DNA from: Tetrapyrgos nigripes
Lineage: Eukaryota; Basidiomycota; Agaricomycetes; Agaricales; Campanellaceae
Direction: 5' to 3'
Assembly (NCBI GenBank): GCA_013368315.1
Contig: JAACJM010000072.1
Location: 248,001-312,000, forward strand
DNA: 64,000 nt
Position numbers and translations under genes: made by a program. Shown here one piece after another: positions 35,840-47,327 of this stretch. The notes beneath the pieces are model-generated. The model saw only the letters and a list, made by a program, of their open reading frames with translations, was not told the DNA's origin and did no database searches. Position 1 is the stretch's first letter; each line of letters opens with the position of its first letter.

Positions 35840-37055
35840 TCAGCCCGCGTGCCTCTCAGATTCTTCAAGGCTCATCCACCACTGTGACAGTAATACTACA
35901 GTCAGTAAGGATGAAAAGTTGTCTTAGCAGAACAAGTACTTGCCTTGACCAACTCATCAAGCTCGTCTTTGATGGCTACTCGAGGCTTATACCCAAGGGT
36001 TGTCTTGGCTTTCGTGATGTTGTGCCAACGTGCCGCACAGCTGAACGCAATAGTGAACCGATTCATAGCAGGCTTTTGGCCGCTAATCCATCCAATCAAC
36101 TCAAAAGTGTTACCCAAAATCATTCCGAACCAACTTGGGATGATAATAGGTGATTTCTTCTGGCGCTTTCCAGGGAAGTAGATGTCCAGTCTGTCCCAGA
36201 CGGCGTTTGTGAAATCCCAAAAGTACCATGGATCATCGTTAGTGATGAAGAAGATCTGACCAGCAACGGGTTGGTCTTTTGACACTGGGTTGCTGAGTCT
36301 ATCAGCTGCGAGTATGTGCGCATCTGCAACGTTTTGGACAGGTGTCCAGTCAGTGAGGTTCTTGTTGTTGCCAATTTGGATGTTGGTACGACCGGCCAAA
36401 TAGTTGCTATATAGACCAGCGATGAGCTGACGATCGCCAGGACTGTAGGCAGCTATCAGATTGGTGAGGGCGACAGAAATGAACAGTGAACACACCCAAA
36501 AATGCCCGACGGCCTCAGGATCACAGTGGACAGCCCATTTTTCCCGTTGGCGTCGAGGATAATTTTTTCTGCGTGAATCTTCGTCTCCATGTATACATTT
36601 GCCGGCTTGGTCGTGTATGGTTGTGTCTCCACGATATTATTGAGGTCTGAGCCATCAAAAACAACTGCGGAGGAACTAGTGAAGATGAGCTTCTTGACGC
36701 CAGCTTCGATACACGCGGCAACGATGGCCTTGGTGCCGTCAACGTTGACCTTCCAAAAGAGCGAAGGCTTGGCAATTGTCGCAGGAGGAGAGGCGTTATG
36801 AATAACACAGGTCGCACCGCACTGCGACAGGTACTCAGTATACGAGGATAGGTATTACAGACATGAAAAACGCACCTTTTTCAGCACGGAAAGGACTGCA
36901 CCATCGTCAGAAATGTCAGCCTGGAAAAAGGGTATATCATCGAATCGTTTGACAATGTCAAGCACGAAAACAGTATCTCTCCGGTCACGAAGTTGAGTAG
37001 CGATATGTCGACCAAGAAGACCACTGCCACCGATTACAAGATAAGTGTCCGTCAT
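35840..37055 (-). CDS. NAD(P)-dependent sterol-4-carboxylate 3-dehydrogenase-like (ERG26/NSDHL-like)
   Basis: Exons 37055-36876, 36833-36496, 36442-35944 and 35881-35840, giving 352 residues. The Rossmann start is YLVIGGSGLLGRH; VIHNASPP and the catalytic TSSSAVVFDG with YMETK (Tyr-x3-Lys) follow, then IFGPGDRQ, typical of 3-beta-HSD/ERG26 enzymes. ERG26 proper removes the C4 carboxyl group of sterol intermediates at the ER; fungi often have further members acting in secondary metabolism, so the exact substrate is open. The last intron has a GC donor (CAAG then GCAAGT) and ends CACAG, joining ELVK to WWMSLEESERHAG; the last exon ends in TGA. The P450 at 42 kb could be a functional partner, but nothing in the sequence proves it. 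Confidence 0.87.
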
Positions 37056-37891
37056 GTTGTGAGACGAAAGGCGTTGGAGGACAGACTAGGTTCTTATACG
37101 ACAACCTTTTTCCCATCACAGCCAATTATAGTCAAAACAATCACTTAAACTCCATCTGTATCCGGGTTATGTCGCGCCATTCCCAAAGCTCAGCCGAAAG
37201 TACGTATGGTACGATACTGTCAACAGTCGTCTCCTTCAAGTCACCCTGGTGAAAGTAGGGATTGCTGACAAAAGGTTTAAGGATATAGGCACAAGGGAAA
37301 AGTGACGATCATCCGAACTGCATCGTTTCTCCAAGTTTCTTCTCGTTCCAGGCAACACTGATGGTGACGAGGTCAGGATTCAAGCGCTCTGACAGAGAGG
37401 CATCGGTGGTACAGTCACTGCGGTAAGCAGAGCTCAGTCCGGGTACTGGTTGCAGCTCGAAGTTGAAGAAAAAAGAAACAAGTTTTCGGTGATGTCATGG
37501 ACGCCCCTGGATTCACTCGCGTATGCGGACCTCATTACTGCGCGGAGCTTTAATTAATGACTGAGACCGAGCCTACTTACCCCTAACCGCCAGCGTCGCC
37601 CCATTTCCTACTTGACTAAGACTTGTAGAGAGCCTCACTGGCAAACCGTCACGACTCTCCTCATGGTAGTGATGTCAATGTCTTCTTTTGTCCTTGTTTT
37701 ACAATAACGACTATAGATACAGAGTGGTACATAATACTACATAGTGCTTTAACCCAATAAGCATAATGAGTGCACTGTACGGCCCAGGAAGCGGGGGAGG
37801 GAAAGGGAAAGACCACTGAGCAAGGCAAAGCTTAGAAATCAGCATACGAGCACCATGTCAGGCAAGCTGCCTGGATTAACACTGGGTATGC
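37056..37891. other. Spacer with no supported gene
   Basis: Promoter side of the ERG26-like gene and the 3' flank of the broken 7-TM copy. No coding segment, RNA gene or repeat was recognised. Confidence 0.35.
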
Positions 37892-38975
37892 TCACTCGAT
37901 CACCAGGACGTCTGGAAAAGGTGATTCCGTTTTGATTTCACAGAGGGTGACGGTATCGCGGTCATAATCCAGAGCGGCGCAAGGTGGACTTTCTATCCGC
38001 GAGTCCATGGTCATAGCAGCGGAAAGGGATTGGGAGGATGGAGGTGCAAAATGAATCCGAGAATGAATAATTGTCTCTTCTTCTGACCGCGGCCACTGCC
38101 CTCGATGTATTTGACCAGATAGGATGCCAATTGCATCTATGAACAAGTTGGAGATTTGTAGAGGAAGGAATTGTGCATAGCTCACGTCAGCGAAGCTGAG
38201 GATGATCAATGATAATTGCTGTGGTGATCAAGGCTGAGAAGACGAAATTCGAAAGCGCAGCCCAAAACAGTACTCTGAGACGCTGCACAAAGAAAGCAGA
38301 GTTTATGACTATCCACGAAGCAAATAAGAAGAGGAAAACTACTGACAAGTTATCGACTACTTGCATTAACCATCCAATGTATCGTGTTCCTGTCGAGAAA
38401 GCACCATCTGACCAATTTCAGCAATGTTCGCTGCTTTTGCTGCTTGATAGCCAAAGCCCACCATGAAATGTATTTCAATGGATAGACGACCTAGTTTCAA
38501 AGCAATAAGGGGCCCAAAAATGGCAATTAAAACGCGTCGAGATGTCTGTTGTGGCGGGGGCGGGAAGACGATAAGCAGAATGGAGTCAATAAAGAGTCAA
38601 GACTTCCCCAAACATCAGCATGTAGGTGGTTGCGAATATTCCATTCCGATTGAAGCCGGTGATGGGATTGAGAACATTATTCATCTGTTTATATGAATTC
38701 AGCGTCTGGGTGGCACGTCGATGACTGTAGTGGAAGACTTTGCGTACCAGATTGAAAACCATGTAGCTGAGACAGACGCACATGGCAAGTAGAAGGGAAA
38801 TGGCGTTGGTTGTGAATAGCGGGTTTCATCTTGGTTTCGAGGTGGATGTCCCGAAAAGGAGTAGAAGGACTGGTATGGATAGACCGAACCATGCTGCACA
38901 AAGTATGACTATACGCAAAGGCTGAGTGATTCTCTTTAGGAAAAACAACAGGGATAGGGCTGAAGGGATGGTTCA
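37892..38975 (-). pseudogene. Seven-transmembrane protein paralogue, broken
   Basis: Clear homology to the gene at 32.9-34.2 kb. RIVILCAAWFGLSIPVLLLLF matches its first helix, and an in-frame TGA follows near 38830 (SKPR-stop-NPLF). The third exon starts MNNVLNPITGFNRNG and loses frame after LMFGEV before FIDSILL near 38597. IILSFADVSYAQFL and a tail ending DVLVIE complete it. At least one stop and one frameshift, in the middle of conserved helices, make a full-length product impossible. The two copies are on the same strand, separated by the ERG26-like gene. Confidence 0.72.
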
Positions 38976-39060
38976 GCACTGGTTAAAAACAAAAATGGCA
39001 AGGGTGCCAGCGCCTGTGGTTCAAAGATGTAAACGAGATTTCCTTTTGTATGAGGATGGT

Positions 39061-39300
39061 TTATATACCAAAGTAGCTGTTCGTATCTTTGACAAACGGA
39101 GCTGTACCGTTTTCCGTATGCGCCAAAGATGGGACGGAATCGAACGTCACAACGTTCTGATCTCTGTAGCAAGCCTCAACCCCTGCATCCAAGATCGACT
39201 CTGCAAGTCGTACGAGCTCGCCGAGCTGATCCTGGGGCAACCCAGCGTTCTCTGCGTCACGGACACAATGTCGCAGACGTCTTGCATGTGCGATATCCAC
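39061..39300 (-). CDS. Possible terminal exon of an unrecognised protein
   Basis: An open frame of about 79 codons, rich in charged residues (AHARRLRHCVRDAENAGL, GELVRLAESILDAGVEACY), ends SYFGI-stop. Codon use looks coding, and acidic and basic residues alternate as in a helical domain. No domain was recognised and no upstream exon could be joined convincingly, so the entry is tentative. It may be a remnant. Confidence 0.3.
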   Translation of the reverse strand: MDIAHARRLRHCVRDAENAGLPQDQLGELVRLAESILDAGVEACYRDQNVVTFDSVPSLAHTENGTAPFVKDTNSYFGI

Positions 39301-39500
39301 TGTCTCTTAGGTTCCTGGTACTATGTGCGTTCTCCTTCGTCTTCTGGGAGAGCAAGCGGAGACGCGTAGATGCAAGAGTATTATTTCGTTGCTTAGTCAC
39401 GCATCTGCTTTGCTGTTACAATGGCATTATCCATAATAGCGATAAACACTTGGAAAAGAAAGAGACAAGGCAATAAGTAGGAAGAAAGTAAGTACTTGGT

Positions 39501-41164
39501 TCACCAACAAACACCCACATCAGTACGAATACGCGACGCTTCCGTATCAGCGAGCATATAAGCCCCCATCCCACCTTCTACACCATTTGCTCCTACGACA
39601 AATCCACCCGACTCCACATTCCTCACCCAATTGCTGAATAGAGAGAACAACCGGGTATTATGGCCCTTGAAGAAAGGACATGGACCGTGTTGGAACAACC
39701 TCGAATGGCTTCGTGCTGAAGGATGTCCGACGGAATAAGGCAAGATGAGCTCGACAGTATCGCCGAAATCCATGCCTGGTACAGAGTATAACCCAGACTG
39801 GTTATTCATGAGGTAAGGATGCATCAGGTTGAAGAGATACTGTTCCTCCTCCTCTACACGGACAGGTGCGTCTCCAGGGAAAAGAAGCATAGGTGCCTGT
39901 TCTTCTATATCCCGATCTACAACCCATTGTTGAAGGGATCCGTTGTTGAGTTGCATCATGGCAGTGAAGGAGTCTTTGTTGAAGACGCTAATTCCAGGAG
40001 CGATGTATTTGAAGCTAGGTGTCCTGGCATGCGATAGAAACTCGAAGGCGAGGCCTGTGATTTTCCAACGAATCAGGGTCCTCTTATCGACCAAAGGCTT
40101 GTTGTAGATTCTGGCACCAGGTATCCGTTGGGCAATGGCCTCGAGAAGAGCGTCATACGTATCCAAAGCTGCTGTGACACTGAACTCGTCGACGAGTTGG
40201 ATAGAAATTTGAGTCGGTTCAAATCTCAGATTCAAAGCGTCAGAAGCGGCAACGCCAGTCTCGTTCGTCGGAAGACGAAACTTGCCTAGCTCAAACAGCT
40301 CAAGATACCGTCGCAGTGCGACTTCTGGGTAATGCCAAAGACAGTCTTCCATGAACTGGTCAGGAAGAGTAACCATGCTGATCAAGTTTGTCTCCATATC
40401 AAAGAAAATACCCCCGGTGGATTCATCGCCCGCATCTGCATATAGCAAAACGTACTCGTTCCCGAGTTCCCAATCCTCAAACGACCAAAGAATACTCGGA
40501 TGGGGCATAGTTAGGAGCGGGGTGAAGTCAATCCAGATCCAGGGTTTTTCTTCTGGCGATAGCACTGGTACGTAGATTTGCGAGAGGAAATCTATGAGGG
40601 GAGTGGATAAACGCTCTCGCATCTTCTGCTCTTCGTCTTCAAAGGCGTCGAAAAACTTCTTGAGAACGTTTTTGGGTTGATGAGGAGCATTGACTACGAT
40701 ATTCACGATTTGATTATGCAGTTCTGCGCAAGCAGTTGCGTTGAAGTCGTTGACATAGACCTGAAAGGTAAAACATTAATATCCAAGCTAGGCGGAGCAT
40801 GAAGACGACGCACTCCATCTTGAATACCCATTTCCGATGGAGAAACAACCTCGATGCTTGTATCCAGGGATGAAGACGAATCTACTTCCTGAGCAACTTC
40901 TTGGCCTTCCTCAATACCCATCTTCAACGGTACCCCATCCCCTTCGGCTCCCGTATGAACGGCAGACGAAGTATCCATTTTCAGTGAAAGAACTTGCTGG
41001 GCTTCATCTAAAGACGGTTCAGACGCAAAAGAAGGAACGACTCGTAAAAGAAGGACGAAGATAAGAGCAGGGGCTACAATTGCACATCCAGTTCAAGTTT
41101 TCAAGTCAGTGAGACTCAAAACAAGCGTTTTGGAAGGTTCAAAGCACTCACCTAGGATGCCCAT
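39501..41164 (-). CDS. Secreted orphan protein of 510 residues
   Basis: Exons 41164-41152 (13 nt), 41073-40814 and 40760-39501, all GT-AG, join without stops. The N-terminus MGILAPALIFVLLLRVVPSFA is a good signal peptide, so secretion or wall localisation is likely. An acidic low-complexity region of about 60 residues follows (repeats of MGIEEGQE, EMGIQDG). Then comes a folded region of about 420 residues with segments such as IDFTPLLTMPHPSILWSFEDW, CLWHYPEVALRRYLELF, IRWKITGLAFEFLSHA and GGMGAYMLADTEASRIRT. I do not recognise the family. The last exon is long and uninterrupted, typical of secreted fungal proteins. N-glycosylation sequons are present (NNGS, NNQS). Confidence 0.75.
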
Positions 41165-41921
41165 GGTTTAGAACAAAGTAATGATTGGTTGCCATGCACA
41201 ATATGCGAAAATTGTGATTGTGCCTTGACCTTGCCTTGACCCTGATCTCCACTTGAATGCCTAGACAATTTGCTGTACATATTGACAGTCCGTGTACAAA
41301 GAGCACTTCAGAGGTGAATTCTTAAGATATAGCTCGGAGAAGCCCTATTATGGCTATGGAGCAGGAGAAGGGAGGAGTAAAAGGAATACCAACTGACTGT
41401 CATGACAGCCTTGTTCCTCAAATTCCTACTAAGTATGGTGATTGGATCATACAATCATATTAGTTTGTACATCAGGCTATAAGTACATTGGCGAAATGTT
41501 AATACATGTACCTCTTGGCAATAAAAAACTAATGTGGAAAGGAAACAGAAGAAATGAAGCAACCTGGTCAACCTATCCCTACACTCTTATTTGTGGGTCA
41601 CCAATCACCAACAGTAGTCATCCCACCCTAGCTTGGCCATAAGCAAGTACAACGCCGGTACCAAGAACCTTTTCAGCGGATTCGAGGCGTTTTCGGAAGG
41701 TCCCCATGATGACAGTGGGTGATGAAGAGAACAAAAGAGAACAAAGGTCTAGGGTCAGCACGTATGCTTCGACGTGTAGTAAAGTCGCGAACATGACGTT
41801 AATCTAGAGCTTAGGTGCTTGCATCATCACACTATGCCAATTATGTATTGGTAAGAAACAGGAAGCGGTCAATAGGAAATCACAAAAGAAAGAGCCCAAG
41901 CCTGAGGCCAGGTCAGTCTTG
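41165..41921. other. Spacer with no supported gene
   Basis: Holds the promoter of the secreted orphan gene. A 29-codon minus-strand frame near 41707-41620 starts MGTFRKRLESAEKVLGTG but has no partner exon; it may be a remnant of a first exon. Nothing else was recognised. Confidence 0.35.
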
Positions 41922-44109
41922 TCAGCTAGTCATCCTTCTCCTCTTGCGGAAAAGCACCTCGGCATTCCAATCTGCCGACGTATGCTCTAAAAACTTGGTC
42001 AGAGGCGGTAATTCCCTCGAGTCATTCGCAAACTTGATATCGTAGTTTAGCAAAATATGAGCTACGAGTGATTTTAGCTCGGCAGCCGCGAAGAATCGTC
42101 CGGGGCTAAACGAAAACGAAGGGAAAAAAACAACGCAAAGCGGCCATTGAAGAAATGAAGAAATGAGTAACGATGCTAAGAGAGTAAGATGTTGCAATGG
42201 AGGACTCACCAAGCATGCTTTCCCTGCCCAAAAAGCATCCACTCCAAGGTAGGCGTAACGAACTGATGCTTGATGCTTTCGCCTTCTTGATGCCGCATAT
42301 AAGAAAATCGCCAAGGTTTGAAATCGAGACTGTCGGGATAGATTCCCTGCCAGTGAGATTATGAGTACCGGTAGGTCGTACACTGGAATGACGAAACGAA
42401 GGTATTGTTAAACTATCAAACTCACGTCGTCACGGTGCATGGCCCAATTAGCCGCACTTAGTATCGTACCCACTGGTACAGTAGTACCATTGGAGAACGT
42501 AAAATCCTTCATGACTTTCCTCGATAATCCTACTGTGGACGAGGAGCTTGTCAGCGATAATACATACACCAAATGGAGTTCAATAGTGCAACGTACGCGC
42601 TCCAGTGAGAGTCAATCTCTCCGATTCTTTCAAAAAACTATCAAGTAGCCTCATCTGTACCATTCCAACTTTCGTCCATCCTTCTTTCGCAATGACTGCC
42701 TCGACTTCTTTGCGTAAAGGCTCTGCGAGTTCGGGGTGCACAGCAAGGTGGAACAGAGCGAAAGTGAAGGCCTAGGGAATATTTGTTCAGTCAACACATG
42801 CTTATCATCTGAAAGAGAAAACTCACCAACTAAAGAATGTACGAAATTCGTAGAGCAAAATGAAGGCATGAAGCAGAAGTATCTGTCAAGACTTACCGAC
42901 GTCGTATGTATCGCACCAAAATTGACGGTGAATACGCGTATACAAAGGTCTTCCACAGATGTACGTTGAGAGAGAGGTGCATTGCTTTCAGAGTCCATAC
43001 ACCATTGGATAAAATCATTCTGTCCGAGAAGAGAAATTCGTCAGGAAAGAATGGTACAGTAAAGCAATCGTTAAGCCCACAGGTTTTCCCGGCCAGTCTT
43101 TCCCGTATTGTTCTTGCATCCTCAAACGTTCTTCTATAACAGGCTCCAAATAGTCCATAGTCCTTCGAAATGCAGATTTCCGTCCACTAAATATCCGACC
43201 GACGATTGGATGTAAAAATTTTTGGGAAGAGGCTGATAAGCATTGCGTTGGAGACAACGCTTATGGTGAAGTTGATGTTGAGATCGCACCACCATGATTC
43301 TCTGCCTGGAAAGAAGAAAACGTTCAGGAAAAGCTGCAGATACCAGCGATTGCGTGACGAACATAGAGGCAAGCCCACGAGGAACCTATTCGCGACACGA
43401 ACGACAACTTGCAAAGATGTTTCATGAGCTCGGACTGGTACCCACTCTGTGACTCAGGTATAAGGATACGCATCATGAGCAGCCACACGAAGACGTACCT
43501 TCAGAAGGAGGAATCTTCTCTGTCATTACTTCCACAACCTCGTCATGCATCTCCGAAAATAGACCTCCAATAGCCCTCGTGAGCGGTGTGCGAATCACAC
43601 TGATGTGATATGGGTTGAGAACTAAATCAGGGTGTATCGTGTATTCGGTGTGCAGCATTTCCTTGGCTGTTTCAGCATGGGATAGGTATTCATCGGGTGC
43701 TTTGCGAATGTCGTCAACCATGGCCTTTCCATTGGCTATGACGATCCAGCCGGTGAGTGTAGGTAGTTTGTAGATGCCATTAAGGAACTGAGAAGTATAA
43801 TCAGCGCGTTTGGATTAGATGCGAAGAAGGAACAGGACGGACCAAGCGATAACCTTCTTCTATGATATCTGTAGCTTTTGTGACCCATCTGAACGCGGTA
43901 ATATACGACGTTAACAATCCATCTGGTCCTAAGGTCTGTATGTGCTTCAACTGCTCGGCGAACGGTTCGGATCAGTTGGCCAGCGAAAATTCGAGAAAAA
44001 CTGAAAGTACCTTGGACTTTTCATGACAAGCACGAGCAAACTTGAAGCCCAGGATAAGCACAAGACCAAGGACCAGAGGAAGAGGACTGAGACCGAAACC
44101 GAGAGCCAT
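41922..44109 (-). CDS. Cytochrome P450 monooxygenase with one homopolymer frameshift
   Basis: Eleven exons: 44109-44011, 43935-43843, 43787-43499, 43446-43363, 43305-43081, 43019-42897, 42829-42827, 42771-42597, 42532-42426, 42346-42210 and 42105-41922; about 505 residues after correction. It has an N-terminal membrane anchor (LPLVLGLVLILGF), an I-helix with AIHTTS, ExxR in KESER, the segment FKPWRF, and the heme motif FGQGKHACPGRFFAAAEL with the Cys ligand. This layout matches Agaricomycete P450s that were compared with ent-kaurene oxidases; the substrate is unknown. Exon 7 is a 3-nt microexon (TTG). In exon 5 the run A5T5 at 43214-43223 has one base too many, so the frame breaks between LFPK and FLHPIVGR. 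It is either a recent pseudogene or a sequencing error. Confidence 0.85.
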
Positions 44110-44622
44110 GGTGGTCTGAAAGAGCGGAAAGTAATTATCTAAGCCACGGAACCGAATAGCAGTACTGGTGGAGTTGGGTCGGCCTTTGGTGGACGCCAAG
44201 CGCGGCTAGAAGCATTTTGGACGTGTGTACAGAGACAAGTTCCCAGAATGAGTCTCAACACTCAGAGGATAATGGACAACTGCAGGCGCGGGAACTTTTA
44301 TACGACATTGAATTGGATAGAACGAAATTTATATTGCACTACACCTGTGCATATAGACAAGTACAAAATCGCACACAAGGTGACGAATGACTGGCGAAAA
44401 AACGGCTTTCAACATTTTCTGTAGCTCTCAGATCGTGAACAATACTTCTCGACCTCGGCCTTGAGATCTTGAGACCCGTCCGCGTTTGTCTAGACGGCCA
44501 CCGTGAGATGCGGAAGAACAGCTGTCGCCCTTGCCTGGACCGGAGACGGTGATAGTAAAGGATTCCTCCTCTATCAGCGTCTTAGAAGTAAGAAGGAAAG
44601 TCGTACAACGCTCCTCAACGAG
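44110..44622. other. Spacer between TSR3 and the P450
   Basis: About 510 bp including the P450 promoter and the 3' flank of TSR3. No gene or repeat was recognised. Confidence 0.4.
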
Positions 44623-46059
44623 TCAATCTTCATCAGAGTCTGGAGGCAATTCCCTTGGATGCGGGGTTATCAGAGAGGAATTTTTCATCCGAGATCCGGG
44701 ACTTCGGTCATCCTCTGCTTCTCCCTGGCTATCATCGTCGTTATTGTCATCTGAATCCACCTCGTCTTCAGAGTCACTATCATCTTCACGACCTCGATGG
44801 TTTGGATTTGCGAATAACAAGTCTTCGCCATCGATGCCGTCTGTGTCTCGGTGAAGCTCTGATAGACAAGCAAAAAGGACGTCAGCAACAAAAGCCGGGG
44901 CAGACCGATTGTGCAAAGACGAACCTTTCTCCTTCCTAGATTCTTCCCAACTGCTTTCCAATTCCGCTATGATTTTATCTTGCGTTGCGCTGACCTCTGC
45001 TGCTGAAGAACACTTCCTGTATTCCTCAATGAAGACTCTGGAGAGGAATAGGGAATTGAGCTCTTGTGTATAGTTGAAAGTCATTCAGACGCTCACCGAT
45101 TGACTGTCCAAAACGATCCACCCCAACCAAAACCAGCAAGGAGCTTTTCAGCATAGGCGTCAAAGCCAGTGATATAAAACGCCGCAGCGAGTGCCTCGAC
45201 ACAATTTAATCGCCATGGTTTGCCGTAGTTGGTTTGATTTGTAGCGATGAGGTATGGTACTGGAGAAAACTGAATCAGCAGGGTAGCTTCAAATTAGATA
45301 GAAATGAGAGACTTGCATAATCTTTCGTGAGGGCTAGCGATTTTGCCAAAAGGAACGTCATCCAGCCGAGCCCAAGAGCACTCGACTACAGCTAATCCAC
45401 CCTTCAAAACGATATCACGATCTGCAGGACTGATAACTTGTGTTCCTTTGGGTCTAACAGACGTCATTCGTCAGTAACGGTTAGACGAGCGTTGTGAAAA
45501 GAAATGAACATCAAGGGAGGCAGATAGATAACAGTACCACGCTTGAGACATGGTAATGTTGAAGAAGATACGAACATAGGTACGATGATATGACGATGCT
45601 CACGAAACAACGATGCCTCTAAAACGAGACTGTCCGACCTTGAGTTCCTTGATGAGACCTAACCGAGCGAGTTTTTTGCCTGAACAACGTCGAGGATCGC
45701 AGTGGTTGAAATCCTAAAAGGTAGACTTCACTTCAATGCAAGCCTTCCCAGAGAACCTAAAGCAGCACTCACCCACATCGCAACAGGGACTTCAATTCGT
45801 ACGCCATCCTCCTCCTCCTGCTCTGGGTATTATGAATGAGCAGAACGCCAACAAGATAAGTAGTTAATAGATCATGCTCACCACCACCCTCTTCTCCATC
45901 GACATCATCAACAGCGCTTTCTGGTCTCCCGTCACCAACATAATCATGCCTCGCTATCCTCTTGCTGGGTCCGCCTCTTGATCCCCCTCTTGTACGTCCT
46001 CCTCGGCCACGTTTGCCTCTTGAATAAGTCTGTGTAAAATCTCCGTTCTTCTTGCCCAT
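44623..46059 (-). CDS. TSR3: 18S rRNA aminocarboxypropyltransferase Tsr3
   Basis: Exons 46059-45882, 45822-45773, 45713-45604, 45453-45317, 45259-45097 and 45037-44623; the last probably holds a 66-nt intron (44925-44860). This gives about 328 residues. The Arg/Gly-rich start [18 protein letters not shown] precedes the Tsr3 core: [82 protein letters not shown] and [11 protein letters not shown]. Tsr3 transfers the aminocarboxypropyl group from SAM to a hypermodified pseudouridine of 18S rRNA late in 40S maturation. The intron at 45316-45260 has a GC donor (TTAT then GCAAGT). The acidic tail ([16 protein letters not shown]) is usual for fungal Tsr3. Confidence 0.92.
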
Positions 46060-47327
46060 CTCGATGAGTTCAGCGTTGTGCAGAGTAGTTGTTGAGTTCG
46101 GAGTAAGAAGGATTCGAGATAACGATCTGAAAGAGGAGAATGTTTCTCACGAGACAAACTTCTCTCGTCCAACACTCGGAGACTCAGACTCAGGGTCATT
46201 GGTTTTTGCATACCCATGCAGCTTGAGGAAGAGAAGATACGAACCGAACATGACTCTATTGACGGAGGGGCTATAACAAGAGTACTAGAAAGGCAATTAT
46301 CCCAACAGAATGTTTATAGGGCTCCGAGTCAACAAGGCGCCCTCTGCCCTCCTTCCATTGTTCAAACGCCCAGAATACTGCAAAACAGTGCATAAAGGCT
46401 TGCTCAAATCTCTGGGAACTGTATGGTCGATTTGACACCTATCTTGTAGCTTCGACGTCGAGATGAACAGTCCTAAACTATCTTGGAACCTGCAAATCGG
46501 AATTTCGAACATAACTTGACCTGTCCACCGAGGATTCTTCGCAAATTCTTCGACTTCCCTGAGCGACCAGGTGGCTCTCACAAAGGGACGGGAGGTACGG
46601 TTTGAGCAACAAGTCTTGAGGGTCTTGGATACTTTTTTTATTCCTACAAGATTCGCAGATGACTCTTGCATTGTGCGTGTATCTTGCTGACGGCCTTGTA
46701 AGCAATCTACAGGATGGTCTATACGTAATTCGGTCTTTCTCTCCACTATAGATATGCATACATGTCGCTGACCCTCAACTTGGTATGGGCTTCGCAGGAC
46801 AGGACCAGCATGTTTCGCGTTGGGTATTGCAATGTACGTTGATAGGCCTGGTCTAGGCTACCAATTCAAGCAGTAGAAAAGGTTTCTTATGATCAATTAG
46901 TCTAGGAAGGTGATCAGGCAGATGTCTATCATTCTATCGGAAATGGTTCCAGCTACAAATCATAGGATAAGTCGTATGAGGCTGTACATGATGAGCAGGG
47001 CGCAGAAACTGTGAAGACGTGAGTGCCACTGCTAGACTCACGGATCGGGACATAAGCACAATCGTGATTCGTTTCTTTTAGGTCTTCTGCACACGCGGCC
47101 GCTGGTTTGGCTCCAGTTCCAAACACAGTAATTTCAGAGCCGATTGGCGAGTTTGATCAGCATGCTTTCCGCAAAAGGAAAAAGCGACGGCTTCAGTGTC
47201 GGCTCTCAACCAATCGTCCCCCGGGCATCATCTATAAAAACAGAACGTGAAATATGTTGCTTCAAGACCGCTCCCACGTTTTGTTGCCCCGTACACACAC
47301 TCGTTCCTCCATCCCGAAGAAGTCGAG
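46060..47327. other. Spacer between divergent TSR3 and zinc-finger genes
   Basis: Contains the two promoters. A 149-codon minus-strand frame at 46746-46297 is open but shows no domain. A plus-strand frame at 47144-47419 overlaps the first exon of the zinc-finger gene in another frame and is rejected. Nothing else was recognised. Confidence 0.4.

Noticed and set aside
35840..44109. ERG26-like gene, secreted orphan and P450 as a biosynthetic cluster
   Set aside because: No backbone synthase, transporter or regulator lies nearby; TSR3 and pseudogenes are interspersed. Proximity alone is too weak.
46297..46746. 149-codon minus-strand frame between TSR3 and the zinc-finger gene
   Set aside because: No domain, no splice partner, and composition does not resemble the coding regions around it.
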